Positions 47,571-56,900 of a stretch of DNA of 64,000 nucleotides are shown here, in pieces. The position numbers and the translations under genes were made by a program. Where the stretch lies: positions 1,193,869-1,257,868 of the forward strand of contig NZ_JBCFBO010000001.1 of NCBI RefSeq assembly GCF_038562635.1, written 5' to 3'. Position 1 is the first letter of the stretch. Every line of letters starts with the position of its first letter. Below the pieces are notes generated by a model, which was not told the DNA's origin, searched no databases, and saw only the letters and a list, made by a program, of their open reading frames with translations. The stretch is from Methanobacterium sp. GTDB taxonomy: Archaea > Methanobacteriota > Methanobacteria > Methanobacteriales > Methanobacteriaceae.

Positions 47571-47950
47571 TTTTATGTCTCCAATATAAAAAATTTAATT
47601 TTTTATACCATTCGCCACATTTTTCCAGAGGTAGTACATGACTGGTAAAATGAAGTTGCATATAATTTATTTCATTGTAATACTATAAAATATTTATTTA
47701 ATAAGGCTCATGTCTCAAAAGTTGTGCAAATATTATATTATTTTTCATAGTAGGTGAACTACATGTTTTAAGATAATTTGCTATCAATCAAAATTACAAT
47801 TTAACATGAAGTATATTCCTGCACTTGTCGGGCATGAACGTTTAATAAAATTAGTTAGAATGCTTAAAAAGATAGTTAAGTTAATTAATTGGATTAACTT
47901 TGTAATTGGGATAACTAAGTTCAAAAATTAAAAATAAGGATTTTTAAGAC
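47571..47950. other. AT-rich intergenic region
   Basis: About 380 bases between the secreted-protein gene and the carB 3' end. A 41-codon plus-strand frame (ATG 47806 to TAA 47931, starting MKYIPALVGHERLIKLVRML) is present but lacks an SD; I do not call it a gene. No hairpin units. Confidence 0.4.
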
Positions 47951-50900
47951 CTATGAATTATGGTAATCATTCAATGATTTTACTCCAATTTCATCGTCTT
48001 TAACCTTTTCAATTGCAGTAAGCGCTGCACGAGCTCCCGCAAGTGTTGTAACATAAGGTATTCCAAGTTCAATCGCCATTCGCCTTATGAAATAGCCGTC
48101 ATCTGCAGACTGTTTACCTGAAGGCGTATTTATTATAAGATCTATTTCATCATTTACCATTGCTTCTTTTATATTTGGAGAGCCTTGACTGATTTTTTTA
48201 ATTCTTCCAATTTTTACATGGTCTTCAACTGCTTTTGCAGTTCCCCTTGTTGCTACAAGATCAAATCCAAGTTCTTCTGCTTTTTGAACTATGTCAAGGA
48301 TTTTAGTTTTATCGGCATCTTTTACACTTATGAATATTTTACCTTCAGTTGGAAGTTCCATACCCGCTGAAAGCTGAGATTTATAGTAAGAAACACCGAA
48401 GTTCTCATCAATTCCCATACTTTCCCCGGTTGACTTCATCTCAGGGCCGAGTATTGCATCAGATTCTGGAAGTTTGATAAATGGAAATACTGACTCTTTA
48501 ACAGCCACATGGTCAATTTTAACCATATCTACAAGGCCTAAATCTTTTAATTTGGTGCCCATCATTAGTTTAGCCGCTACTTTTGCAATTGGCACTCCAA
48601 CAGATTTACTGACAAATGGAACAGTTCGGCTTGCACGTGGATTTGCCTCTAAAATGTAAACTTTAGGGTTTCCATCATCTTTTACTGCATACTGGATATT
48701 CATAAGCCCAACTACATCCAGTTCAAGTGCGAGTTTCCTTGTGTAATCTTTAATGGTTTCTATAACTTCAGCAGGAATAGTCTGTGGTGGTATAACACAT
48801 GCTGAATCTCCGGAGTGTACTCCAGCCTCTTCTATGTGTTCCATTATTCCACCGATGAATACATCTTCTCCGTCACACAGGGCATCCACATCCACTTCAA
48901 TAGCATCTTCAAGGAATTTATCCACAAGGATAGGATGTTCTGGCGAAATTTTTACAGCTTCTTTCATGTATTCTTCAAGTTCTGTGTTATCATAAACTAT
49001 TTCCATAGCTCGCCCACCCAGCACATATGACGGACGGACCAGTACAGGGAATCCTATTCTCTCTGCAGCAGTTTTAGCATCTTCAAATGAATGAGCAATA
49101 CCAAAATCTGCCTGAGGAATTCCAAGGCGATCTAAAACTTTTGTAAATTGTTCACGGTCCTCTACACGGTCTATACTCTCATGAGGAGTACCTAATATCT
49201 TTACTCCTTCCTCTGCAAGAGGCACAGCTAGATTTATTGATGTTTGACCACCAAACTGTACAACTACACCATATGGTTTTTCTTTATTGACTATGTTCAT
49301 GACATCTTCCAGAGTCAATGGTTCAAAATAAAGTTTATTGGAGATATCATAATCAGTACTAACAGTTTCAGGATTGTTATTTATAACTATAGTTTCTATT
49401 CCTTCTTCTTTAAGTGCCATTGCACCATGTACACAACAATAATCAAATTCTATACCCTGTCCAATCCGTATAGGTCCAGCACCGAGTATAATAACTTTTT
49501 TATTATCAGAAACTTCCACTTCATCAAACTGTTCATATGTGCCGTAGTAATAAGGAGTTTTTGCCTCAAATTCAGCAGCACATGTGTCAACCATTTTATA
49601 GGTTGGGATGATTCCATTCTCTTCCCTTAAAGCCCTTACCTGTTTTTCAGGCATTCCTGTAATTTGAGAAAGTTTTTTATCTGAAAAACCCATTCTTTTT
49701 GCTTTTTTCAGTAAAAATGGATCATAAATAGTGTCTTTGTTTAATTCTTTTTCAAAATTAATGATATTTAATATTTTATAAAGGAAAAATTCGTCAATTT
49801 TAGTGATCTTCTTTATCTCTTCAATGCTTACGCCGGATTTAAGAGCCGTATACACCTCAAATATCCGCTTATCAGTAGCATTTTCAAGTGATTCCTCATC
49901 AAATTCCACATCGTCAAATCCATATCGCCCAATATCAAGAGATCTTATGGCTTTATGCAGAGACTCTTCAATTGTTCGCCCTATTGCCATAACTTCACCA
50001 GTAGACTTCATCTGGATTCCAATCTGCCGATTTATGCCTTTGAATTTATCAAAGGGCCATCGGGGTATTTTAGCAACAACATAATCAATAGAAGGTTCAA
50101 AAGAAGCAGGTGTTTCTTTAGTAATATCGTTTCTGATTTCATCAAGGGTCATTCCAATGGCGATTTTAGAAGATATTTTGGCTATTGGATATCCTGTTGC
50201 CTTGGAAGCTAATGCACTGCTTCTACTTACCCGTGGATTCACTTCAATTACTTTATATTCACCAGTTACAGGATGCACTGCAAACTGTATGTTACATCCT
50301 CCCTGAATTTTTAATGCCCTTATTATTTTAATAGAAGCATTTCTAAGTCTCTGGTTATCATCATCGCTTAAAGTCTGTGAAGGAGCAACAACGATACTCT
50401 CCCCAGTGTGTATTCCCATTTGGTCAATATTCTCCATGTTACACACAATTATGCACGTGTCATTTTTATCACGCATGACCTCATATTCAAACTCTTTCCA
50501 TCCCATTACAGATTGATCAATGAGTACCTGGCCAATATAACTCATATCAAGCCCACGAGATGCAATTTCCATTAATTCCTCATCATTATGGGCTACTCCA
50601 CCACCAGTACCTCCAAGGGTAAATGCAGGCCGGACAATAACAGGGTATCCAATCTCTTCAACTGCTTTTAATGCACCTTCCAGTGTGTCTACAGCGTGGG
50701 CTTTTGGTACAGGTTCATTGAGTCTCTTCATAAATTCATCGAAAAGTTCACGATCTTCTACATTTCGTATAGTTTCTACTGATGAACCTATTACCTTAAC
50801 ACCTTTAAGAGCACCTATTTCTTCAAGTCCGGTTGCGACATTTAAACCTGTCTGTCCACCCATTGTTGGTAAAATTGCATCTGGTTTTTCTTTTTCTATG

Positions 50901-51130
50901 ATTTTTGCAACGATTTCTGGAGTTAATGGCTCGACATACACTCTATCTGCCATATCTACATCCGTTTGAATTGTTGCAGGATTACTATTTACAAGTACAG
51001 TTTCAATTCCCTCTGCCCGGAGGGATTCGCACGCTTGAGAGCCAGAGTAATCAAATTCGGCTGCTTGACCTATTTGAATTGGCCCTGATCCAATGATAAG
51101 AACTTTTTTTATGTCATGATCCTTCGGCAT
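47951..51130 (-). CDS. carB: carbamoyl-phosphate synthase large subunit
   Basis: A 1059-residue CarB that makes carbamoyl phosphate from bicarbonate, ATP and ammonia from the small subunit, for pyrimidines and arginine. Both ATP-grasp halves are complete: first half starting VLIIGSGPIQIGQAAEFDYS, second half from about residue 550 (VIILGAGPIRIGQGIEFDY), with the oligomerisation region between and the MGS-like allosteric domain at the end. GGGGATAAAG before the ATG. carA lies upstream with about 125 bases between, the usual carA-carB order. Confidence 0.97.
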   Translation of the reverse strand: MPKDHDIKKVLIIGSGPIQIGQAAEFDYSGSQACESLRAEGIETVLVNSNPATIQTDVDMADRVYVEPLTPEIVAKIIEKEKPDAILPTMGGQTGLNVATGLEEIGALKGVKVIGSSVETIRNVEDRELFDEFMKRLNEPVPKAHAVDTLEGALKAVEEIGYPVIVRPAFTLGGTGGGVAHNDEELMEIASRGLDMSYIGQVLIDQSVMGWKEFEYEVMRDKNDTCIIVCNMENIDQMGIHTGESIVVAPSQTLSDDDNQRLRNASIKIIRALKIQGGCNIQFAVHPVTGEYKVIEVNPRVSRSSALASKATGYPIAKISSKIAIGMTLDEIRNDITKETPASFEPSIDYVVAKIPRWPFDKFKGINRQIGIQMKSTGEVMAIGRTIEESLHKAIRSLDIGRYGFDDVEFDEESLENATDKRIFEVYTALKSGVSIEEIKKITKIDEFFLYKILNIINFEKELNKDTIYDPFLLKKAKRMGFSDKKLSQITGMPEKQVRALREENGIIPTYKMVDTCAAEFEAKTPYYYGTYEQFDEVEVSDNKKVIILGAGPIRIGQGIEFDYCCVHGAMALKEEGIETIVINNNPETVSTDYDISNKLYFEPLTLEDVMNIVNKEKPYGVVVQFGGQTSINLAVPLAEEGVKILGTPHESIDRVEDREQFTKVLDRLGIPQADFGIAHSFEDAKTAAERIGFPVLVRPSYVLGGRAMEIVYDNTELEEYMKEAVKISPEHPILVDKFLEDAIEVDVDALCDGEDVFIGGIMEHIEEAGVHSGDSACVIPPQTIPAEVIETIKDYTRKLALELDVVGLMNIQYAVKDDGNPKVYILEANPRASRTVPFVSKSVGVPIAKVAAKLMMGTKLKDLGLVDMVKIDHVAVKESVFPFIKLPESDAILGPEMKSTGESMGIDENFGVSYYKSQLSAGMELPTEGKIFISVKDADKTKILDIVQKAEELGFDLVATRGTAKAVEDHVKIGRIKKISQGSPNIKEAMVNDEIDLIINTPSGKQSADDGYFIRRMAIELGIPYVTTLAGARAALTAIEKVKDDEIGVKSLNDYHNS

Positions 51131-51256
51131 CTTTATCCCCGTTATTTTGTAACTTATTTTTGTGAGTTTAAATCCATTGAACTATGTTTTTATCTTTATT
51201 AAATATTTTTCAATCTGGCAGTCTTATCTTTCAAAGTACTCCCAATGATGATTTTA

Positions 51257-52339
51257 TTAATATTCATTTATTGTCTTAAGGAACCTATCAAATGTATAAT
51301 CTGTATCGTGAGGTCCAGGACCTGCTTCTGGATGGTACTGTACACTTGAAACTGGAAGTTCCTCATGTTCAATTCCTTCAGGTGTACCATCGTTCAAATT
51401 AACCTGAGTCATTTTAAGAGGAGTTTTTTCAATTGATTCTGGATCAATAGTAAATCCATGATTTTGAGAAGTTATAGAAACTTTATCAGTCCTCAGATCC
51501 ATTATTGGTTGATTTATTCCCCTATGGCCAAATTTCATCTTGTATATCTTGGCCCCAAATGCAAGCCCTATTATCTGCTGTCCAAGACATATTCCAAAAA
51601 CAGGAAGTCTTTCAGATAATTTCCTTACATTTTCTATAGCCTCTTTTACCCTTGTGGGGTCTCCAGGGCCGCTTGATATAAGTATTCCATCAGGGTCGTG
51701 ATCAAGAACGTCTTTATAATTAGTTTTATACGGTAAAACAACTACACCAGTTTCTCTTTTGAGTAATGCATTTATACTGTTATTTTTTATTCCGCAGTCA
51801 ACAATAGCTACCCTTCTTTTGAAATCTCCCCCATAAATTACGGGCTTGTCAACACAAACTTGATCTACAAGGTCTATTTCTTCTATATCCGGTTGATGCT
51901 TTGCAGTATCCAGCAGTTCCTCATCAGATATGTCTTCAGTTGTAAGTGCTCCTTTCATGGTTCCGTGTTCTCTGATCTTTATTGTAAGTGCTCTTGTGTC
52001 AACTCCACTTATTCCTGGAATTTTATAGTCGCTTAAAAATTCTGAAAGGCTTTTTTGGGAGTGGCTGTGTGATGGATGCTTACTTTCATCCCTTACTATG
52101 AACCCTTCTGCCTTTATTCCATTTGATTGGAACCACTCGTCAGATATTCCATAATTTCCCTGAAGAGGATAAGTATTCATTAATATTTGACCTTTATATG
52201 AGGGATCTGTAAGCGATTCTACATATCCTGTCATTCCTGTAGCAAAAACTACTTCCCCAGTTTTTGTAGTTTCAAAACCAAAACTTTCTCCTTTAAATAT
52301 TGTTCCGTCTTCCAAAGCTAATTTTGCTTCCCTTACCAT
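51257..52339 (-). CDS. carA: carbamoyl-phosphate synthase small subunit
   Basis: A 360-residue glutamine amidotransferase subunit. The N-terminal CPSase domain ([16 protein letters not shown]) is followed by the class I glutaminase with nucleophile Cys in [11 protein letters not shown], and His/Glu in [20 protein letters not shown] before the ATG. Pairs with carB downstream. Confidence 0.97.
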   Translation of the reverse strand: MVREAKLALEDGTIFKGESFGFETTKTGEVVFATGMTGYVESLTDPSYKGQILMNTYPLQGNYGISDEWFQSNGIKAEGFIVRDESKHPSHSHSQKSLSEFLSDYKIPGISGVDTRALTIKIREHGTMKGALTTEDISDEELLDTAKHQPDIEEIDLVDQVCVDKPVIYGGDFKRRVAIVDCGIKNNSINALLKRETGVVVLPYKTNYKDVLDHDPDGILISSGPGDPTRVKEAIENVRKLSERLPVFGICLGQQIIGLAFGAKIYKMKFGHRGINQPIMDLRTDKVSITSQNHGFTIDPESIEKTPLKMTQVNLNDGTPEGIEHEELPVSSVQYHPEAGPGPHDTDYTFDRFLKTINEY

Positions 52340-52493
52340 TTAATCACCATATAATCGCGAGTTAGTTTAATAGCTTAAATTAATTTAATTAAAAAATTGA
52401 ACTTTAATTTAGTAGTTATCTTTATCACATTTGATCTTTTACTATTATAGTTTTATGTAGTTTTCGAGAATTAGATATTGAAAAATTATTCGG

Positions 52494-52737
52494 TGGCCTT
52501 CAAAAACCCATAGGGGTTTTGATGCCTACAAAAACGAAGTTAGCAACTCTTCAAGTTGCACTCCGAAATCGCAGATTTCGAGAGTTTTCGCATGCCCGCA
52601 AAATCCTCAAAAATCGAAGATTTTTGGGAGTTAGAAAAATGCAATGCATTTTTCTAAAATTCTAAGAATTTTGCACGGCTTTCAAAAACCTTTGGTTTTT
52701 GATGCCCACAAAAAAATCAAAGATTTTTTTGGACGGC
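52494..52737. repeat. palindromic hairpin cluster E
   Basis: Eight units in some 240 bases, among them CAAAAACCC(ATA)GGGGTTTTG, GCAACT...AGTTGC, CGAAATC(GCA)GATTTCG, CAAAAATC(GAA)GATTTTTG, AAAAATGC(AAT)GCATTTTT, TCAAAAACC(TTT)GGTTTTTGA and AAAAAAATC(AAA)GATTTTTTT. Some have outer GGC...GCC pairing. The last unit overlaps the 3' end of the rimI-like gene. Confidence 0.85.
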
Positions 52738-53160
52738 TTTTTTCATGATTACGGCGTCTTCACCGTCTTCATAATAACCTTCACAGATTTTACTTTCTTT
52801 AAAACCTAAGTTAGTGTAGAATTTTCTTGCTCCCCTATTTCCAACTCTAACCTCTAGTTTAATTTCCCTTACATTGCATTTTTTGAAGATATCTACAGCA
52901 TAGCTTACAAGTTCCGCACCTACACCTTTCCTTCTGTAATTTTTATCTACCGCAATTGAAATTATATGGCCTTCATCTTCATATCTGATCCAAAATATAA
53001 TATATCCCACAACAATATTATCTTGTTGGGCAACTAAAAATCCTGCCCCTAAATTATAAATATCTATAATAATACTTGCCGGATAAGGATCCTTAAATGA
53101 TTCCATTTCAATTTCAAGGACTCTTTTAATATCTGGACGTTTAAATTCTCTTATTATCAT
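52717..53160 (-). CDS. rimI: RimI-like N-acetyltransferase
   Basis: A 147-residue GNAT acetyltransferase that probably acetylates protein N-termini (RimI/Ard1 type). The acetyl-CoA motif is VDKNYRRKGVGAELVSYAV (Q/RxxGxG/A) near residue 80, with the family ending NLGFKESKICEGYYEDGEDAVIM. The last codons (KAVQKNL and stop) fall within a hairpin unit of cluster E, so the C-terminus appears to have been replaced by repeat DNA. Its start codon overlaps that of the divergent UPF0146 gene (CATG), so each promoter must lie inside the other gene or the transcripts are leaderless. Confidence 0.87.
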   Translation of the reverse strand: MIIREFKRPDIKRVLEIEMESFKDPYPASIIIDIYNLGAGFLVAQQDNIVVGYIIFWIRYEDEGHIISIAVDKNYRRKGVGAELVSYAVDIFKKCNVREIKLEVRVGNRGARKFYTNLGFKESKICEGYYEDGEDAVIMKKAVQKNL

Positions 53161-53566
53161 GAATATCTCCGTGGTAGAAATGTGGAAAGATTTTGCTCAG
53201 TATATCATTAACAATTATAGTAACGCAGAGAAGATAGTGGAAGTAGGTGCTGGAAAGTTCCATAAAGTTGCCTCTATTCTGGAAGAAAGCCTCAGTTCAT
53301 CTATTGTCATGACAGATATTAAACCTTCTCATGGGAAAATAATCAAAGATAATATTTGTAATCCTGACTTAAAAATATATGGTGGATCATCTCTTATTTA
53401 TTCTATAAGGCCCCAGCCAGAATTGATGCCCCACCTTATTCTTGTTGCAGAAAAAATTGGTGCCGATCTTATCATAAAACCATTTTCTACAGACTCGGTA
53501 AATTCCAGCAAAATGAAGCTTATAAATTATAAAAGGGCAACTTTTTACAAGGCGTCTTATAAATAA
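53159..53566 (+). CDS. UPF0146 family protein
   Basis: A 135-residue archaeal protein of the UPF0146 family. It resembles a cut-down Rossmann methyltransferase: EKIVEVGAGKFHKVA (motif I-like), IVMTDIKPS, then IYGGSSLIYSIRPQPELMPHL. No function is known. ATG 53159 shares bases with the opposite rimI start; ATG 53180 (MWKDFAQYI) is a likely alternative. Confidence 0.78.
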   Translation: MNISVVEMWKDFAQYIINNYSNAEKIVEVGAGKFHKVASILEESLSSSIVMTDIKPSHGKIIKDNICNPDLKIYGGSSLIYSIRPQPELMPHLILVAEKIGADLIIKPFSTDSVNSSKMKLINYKRATFYKASYK

Positions 53567-53818
53567 TAGTCCTTAAAAACGTGATTCCTGCTAAAATTGG
53601 ATTATTATTTATTTTTCAACATAATATATCGTAAAAACATGATATTAAGCTTTAAAAATTGAAAATAATTTTTAAAATGGATTTTCTAAACAGCATAATG
53701 CTATTTGAAAATTGTTCAGGGTTATGATATTATAACATAATTTTGACCAAATGAAAGAATTTAATTAATTATATATTAGGTTAATTACTATAAAGATTGA
53801 AGAACGGTTGTAAAATCC
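53567..53818. other. AT-rich intergenic stretch before hairpin cluster F
   Basis: About 250 bases after the UPF0146 gene with no recognisable gene or signal. Confidence 0.4.
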
Positions 53819-54247
53819 CTCAAAAATTTGAAGAATTTTTGGGGCACGAATCGAATCTGTAAAACATGCTGTGCATGTTTTACGCATAAAAAAATCGGAG
53901 ATTTTTTAAGATTCGTAAGCTTCAATTTTACACAGCAAAAAACTTCATTTTTTGCATGCCGTCGAAAAATCGGAGATTTTTCGGGCAGCAAAATTAAAAA
54001 TTTTGCATGTTTGCAAAACAAAGTTAGCAAAACTAAAGTTAGAAAAACTTTGTTTTTCTACATCAAAAATCAAAGATTTTTGAAGTTTTGCATTTTTGGA
54101 AATCGAAGATTTCCGATACCCCGAATGCGAAGCATTCGAGGGCTCCAAATCCTTTGGATTTGAGAGTTTCGCAACCGCAAACATGGAATGTTTGCATGCC
54201 GTCGAAAAATCGGAGATTTTTCGGGCAGCAAACACAAAGTGTTTGCA
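53819..54247. repeat. palindromic hairpin cluster F (largest)
   Basis: About 14 units in 430 bases. Examples: GTAAAACATGC(TGT)GCATGTTTTAC, TCGAAAAATC(GGA)GATTTTTCGG, AGAAAAAC(TTT)GTTTTTCT, GGAAATC(GAA)GATTTCC, CGAATGC(GAA)GCATTCG, TCCAAATCC(TTT)GGATTTGA and GCAAACAC(AAA)GTGTTTGC. A 42-base segment including one unit occurs identically at 53951-53992 and 54191-54232, exactly 240 bases apart. Open frames seen in several phases here are by-products of the palindromes. Confidence 0.87.
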
Positions 54248-54365
54248 TGTTATAAAAAATATAAAATTTGAACCATAATATAACCTTAAATGTATTAAAA
54301 CTATTTTTTACAAACTATCAAAAATAAATTTATGTTAATATATCATTTTACAAAGATGTGTTACA

Positions 54366-56900
54366 ATGAAATGGCAAAAGTTAAGTGTAGATGAAACGTT
54401 GAAGACACTCAACTCAGATGCAAATAAAGGTTTAACAGATGAAGAAGCTAAAAAACGTAACCTTAAATTTGGACTGAATGAACTAGTTGAAAAGGAGAAA
54501 CCTGGCCCAATACGTCTTTTTTTAGGGCAGTTTAAAGAAATACTTATAGTCATACTCATATTTGCCGCCATAGCGGCATATTATGTCGGGGATACAATTG
54601 ATGCGGTTGTTATCCTGATTGTTGTTGTAATAAATGCTGTTGTTGGATTTATACAGGAATACAGGGCAGAAAAAGCTATGGAAAAGCTTAAAGGCCTCAT
54701 CTCTAATGAAGCAGTTGTTATCAGGGATGGTAAAAAACAGAAGATACTTGCTAAAAACCTAACACCTGGAGATATTGTTGTTATAGAAGAAGGAGACAAT
54801 ATTCCTGCAGATTTAAGACTAATAAAAAGTTTTGATTTGAGGGTAGATGAATCAGCACTTACTGGAGAATCACTTCCAGCTAAAAAACACTTCGAAATCC
54901 TTGATGGTGAAGAAGAAACAGATAATTTGGTCTTTATGGATACTGATGTGTCTCTAGGTAGAGGAAAAGGTGTTGTAGTAGCAGTAGGTATGGACACTTC
55001 TATAGGGAAAATAGCAGAATTAATACAGGAAGAAGAAGAGGATACTCCCCTACATCAAAAAATAGGCCGCCTTGGAAGGAACTTAGGAATTCTCGCACTG
55101 GTTGTCTGTTCAGTGGTATTTGTTTTACAGTACCTGCAGGGACTCCCAATAATTGACACATTTTTAACAGCTATTTCTTTAGCAGTTGCAGCAGTTCCAG
55201 AAGGTCTTCCTGCAATTTTAACACTTACACTCGCCCTTGGAATGCAGAGAATGGCAAAAAGCAATGCTATTGTTAGAAAACTCCTCGCAGTTGAGACTTT
55301 AGGGTCATGTAATGTTATATGTACCGACAAAACAGGTACACTTACCAAAAATAAGATGACCGTAAGGGAAACCCGCATAACTGCTCCTGAGAAAGCCTTT
55401 GAGATTTCTGCATTGTGTAACAATGCGGTTTTAAATGAAGGCAAGCTCATAGGTGACCCTACTGATGGGGCCATATTAGCTTATGCTGAAGAAAATGGGT
55501 ATACCCGGTCTGAACTTGAAAAAATACATCCAAGACTGCTTGAAATCCCGCTTGACAGCGTTAGAAAACGGATGACGACTGTGAATGATTTCAATGGAAC
55601 TAATTATGTCCTGGTTAAAGGAGCTCCAGAAATCGTTTTAGACAAATGTATGTGGATTGAAAAAGATGCACGACCTCAAAAACTCGCTAAACAAGATAAA
55701 GAGATCATATTAAATGACTTAAAGGACATGACAGGTAAAGCCCTTCGTGTTCTGGCTCTTGCATACAAAAAACTAACACCTGTAGAACAAGATATGGATA
55801 GTGTTGATAAAGATAAATTAGAAGAAAACCTTGTTTTCGTTGGTTTAGTTGGAATGATGGACCCACCAAGACAGGAAGCTAAAGAAGCAGTTGCAACCTG
55901 TATGAAAGCAGGGATCAGAGTTGTAATGATAACAGGAGACCATGAAGATACTGCTGCAGCCATAGGAAAAGAAATTGGAATTCTTACAGAGGGCAAAGTC
56001 CTCACAGGTTCCGAACTTGATAAACTCAATGAAGCTGAATTTAAAGAGATGGTTGATGATATCCAGGTTTATGCAAGGGTTTTCCCTGAACAAAAAGTTA
56101 GAATTGTAGAAGCCCTTAAAGAAAAAGGCAACATCACATCAATGACTGGAGACGGTGTAAACGATGCTCCTGCGCTTAAGAGGGCAGCCATTGGAGTTGC
56201 CATGGGAAGCGGTACCGATGTCGCTAAAGAGTCGGCAGATATGCTTTTACAGGACGATAACTTTGCTACTATTGTTAAAGCTGTTAAAGAAGGACGTATA
56301 ATATTTGATAACATCAGAAGATTTGTCAGGTTCCAGCTTTCAACCAACATAGGAGCCATACTCACCATTACTTCTGCATCGATCCTTAGCCTTCCCGTAC
56401 CATTTAACCCAATCCAGGTTCTATGGATAAACATAATTATGGACGGCCCACCAGCACAATCCCTCGGAGTTGAGCCTCCTGAAAAGAATGTTATGGAACG
56501 CGCTCCACTAAAAGAAGAAATAATACCCCGGAAGAATTTGCTTAAAATAGCCATTGCAGGAGTTGTAATGACTGTAGGAACACTGGTACTCTACTATTTA
56601 GAGCTTGTAAATGGAGCAAGTACTTTAAAAGCTACAACAATAGCATTTACTGTGTTTGTTATGTTCCAGATATTTAACGTGTTTAACTGCAGAGCAGAGA
56701 AGTTCTCAAACTTCTCAAACAAGTTCCTGGTTGTGGCAATTGGGCTGTCGTTCTTACTGCAGCTAGCCGTTATATATGTTCCATTCCTACAGGGCGTATT
56801 TAGAACAACTGCACTGTCAATAATTGACTGGGTTGCAATTATAATAGTTGCTAGCTTGATTTTTTTAAGCGACTGGCTAGTTGAGAGGTTTATAAAATGA
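54366..56900 (+). CDS. P-type cation ATPase, Ca-transport (type II) like
   Basis: An 844-residue P-type ATPase. Cation_ATPase_N region first, then membrane helices from residue 56; TGES at 167-170, PEGLP in helix 4 at 279-283, phosphorylated Asp321 in DKTGTLT, KGAPE in the nucleotide domain, TGDH and GDGVNDAPAL in the hinge, and six C-terminal helices. This fits type IIA/IIB pumps that move Ca2+, or possibly Mn2+, out of the cell. A TATA-like ATATATCA lies some 25 bases upstream. The next gene overlaps its stop by four bases (ATGA). Confidence 0.94.
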   Translation: MKWQKLSVDETLKTLNSDANKGLTDEEAKKRNLKFGLNELVEKEKPGPIRLFLGQFKEILIVILIFAAIAAYYVGDTIDAVVILIVVVINAVVGFIQEYRAEKAMEKLKGLISNEAVVIRDGKKQKILAKNLTPGDIVVIEEGDNIPADLRLIKSFDLRVDESALTGESLPAKKHFEILDGEEETDNLVFMDTDVSLGRGKGVVVAVGMDTSIGKIAELIQEEEEDTPLHQKIGRLGRNLGILALVVCSVVFVLQYLQGLPIIDTFLTAISLAVAAVPEGLPAILTLTLALGMQRMAKSNAIVRKLLAVETLGSCNVICTDKTGTLTKNKMTVRETRITAPEKAFEISALCNNAVLNEGKLIGDPTDGAILAYAEENGYTRSELEKIHPRLLEIPLDSVRKRMTTVNDFNGTNYVLVKGAPEIVLDKCMWIEKDARPQKLAKQDKEIILNDLKDMTGKALRVLALAYKKLTPVEQDMDSVDKDKLEENLVFVGLVGMMDPPRQEAKEAVATCMKAGIRVVMITGDHEDTAAAIGKEIGILTEGKVLTGSELDKLNEAEFKEMVDDIQVYARVFPEQKVRIVEALKEKGNITSMTGDGVNDAPALKRAAIGVAMGSGTDVAKESADMLLQDDNFATIVKAVKEGRIIFDNIRRFVRFQLSTNIGAILTITSASILSLPVPFNPIQVLWINIIMDGPPAQSLGVEPPEKNVMERAPLKEEIIPRKNLLKIAIAGVVMTVGTLVLYYLELVNGASTLKATTIAFTVFVMFQIFNVFNCRAEKFSNFSNKFLVVAIGLSFLLQLAVIYVPFLQGVFRTTALSIIDWVAIIIVASLIFLSDWLVERFIK

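Noticed and set aside
47806..47931. 41-codon frame starting MKYIPALVGHERL
   Set aside because: No SD, no neighbour context and no similarity I can see; it could be chance in AT-rich DNA.
48753..50212. Plus-strand frames within carB
   Set aside because: Antisense shadows of a well-conserved large gene.
53819..54247. Possible CRISPR array
   Set aside because: Units are palindromes of differing sequence with irregular spacing; there is no constant repeat of 25-37 bases with unique spacers, and no cas gene is near.
53788..54278. Several overlapping open frames of 60-110 codons on both strands
   Set aside because: They lie inside hairpin cluster F. Palindromic units with few stop codons keep several frames open on both strands; none has a ribosome site or protein-like composition.
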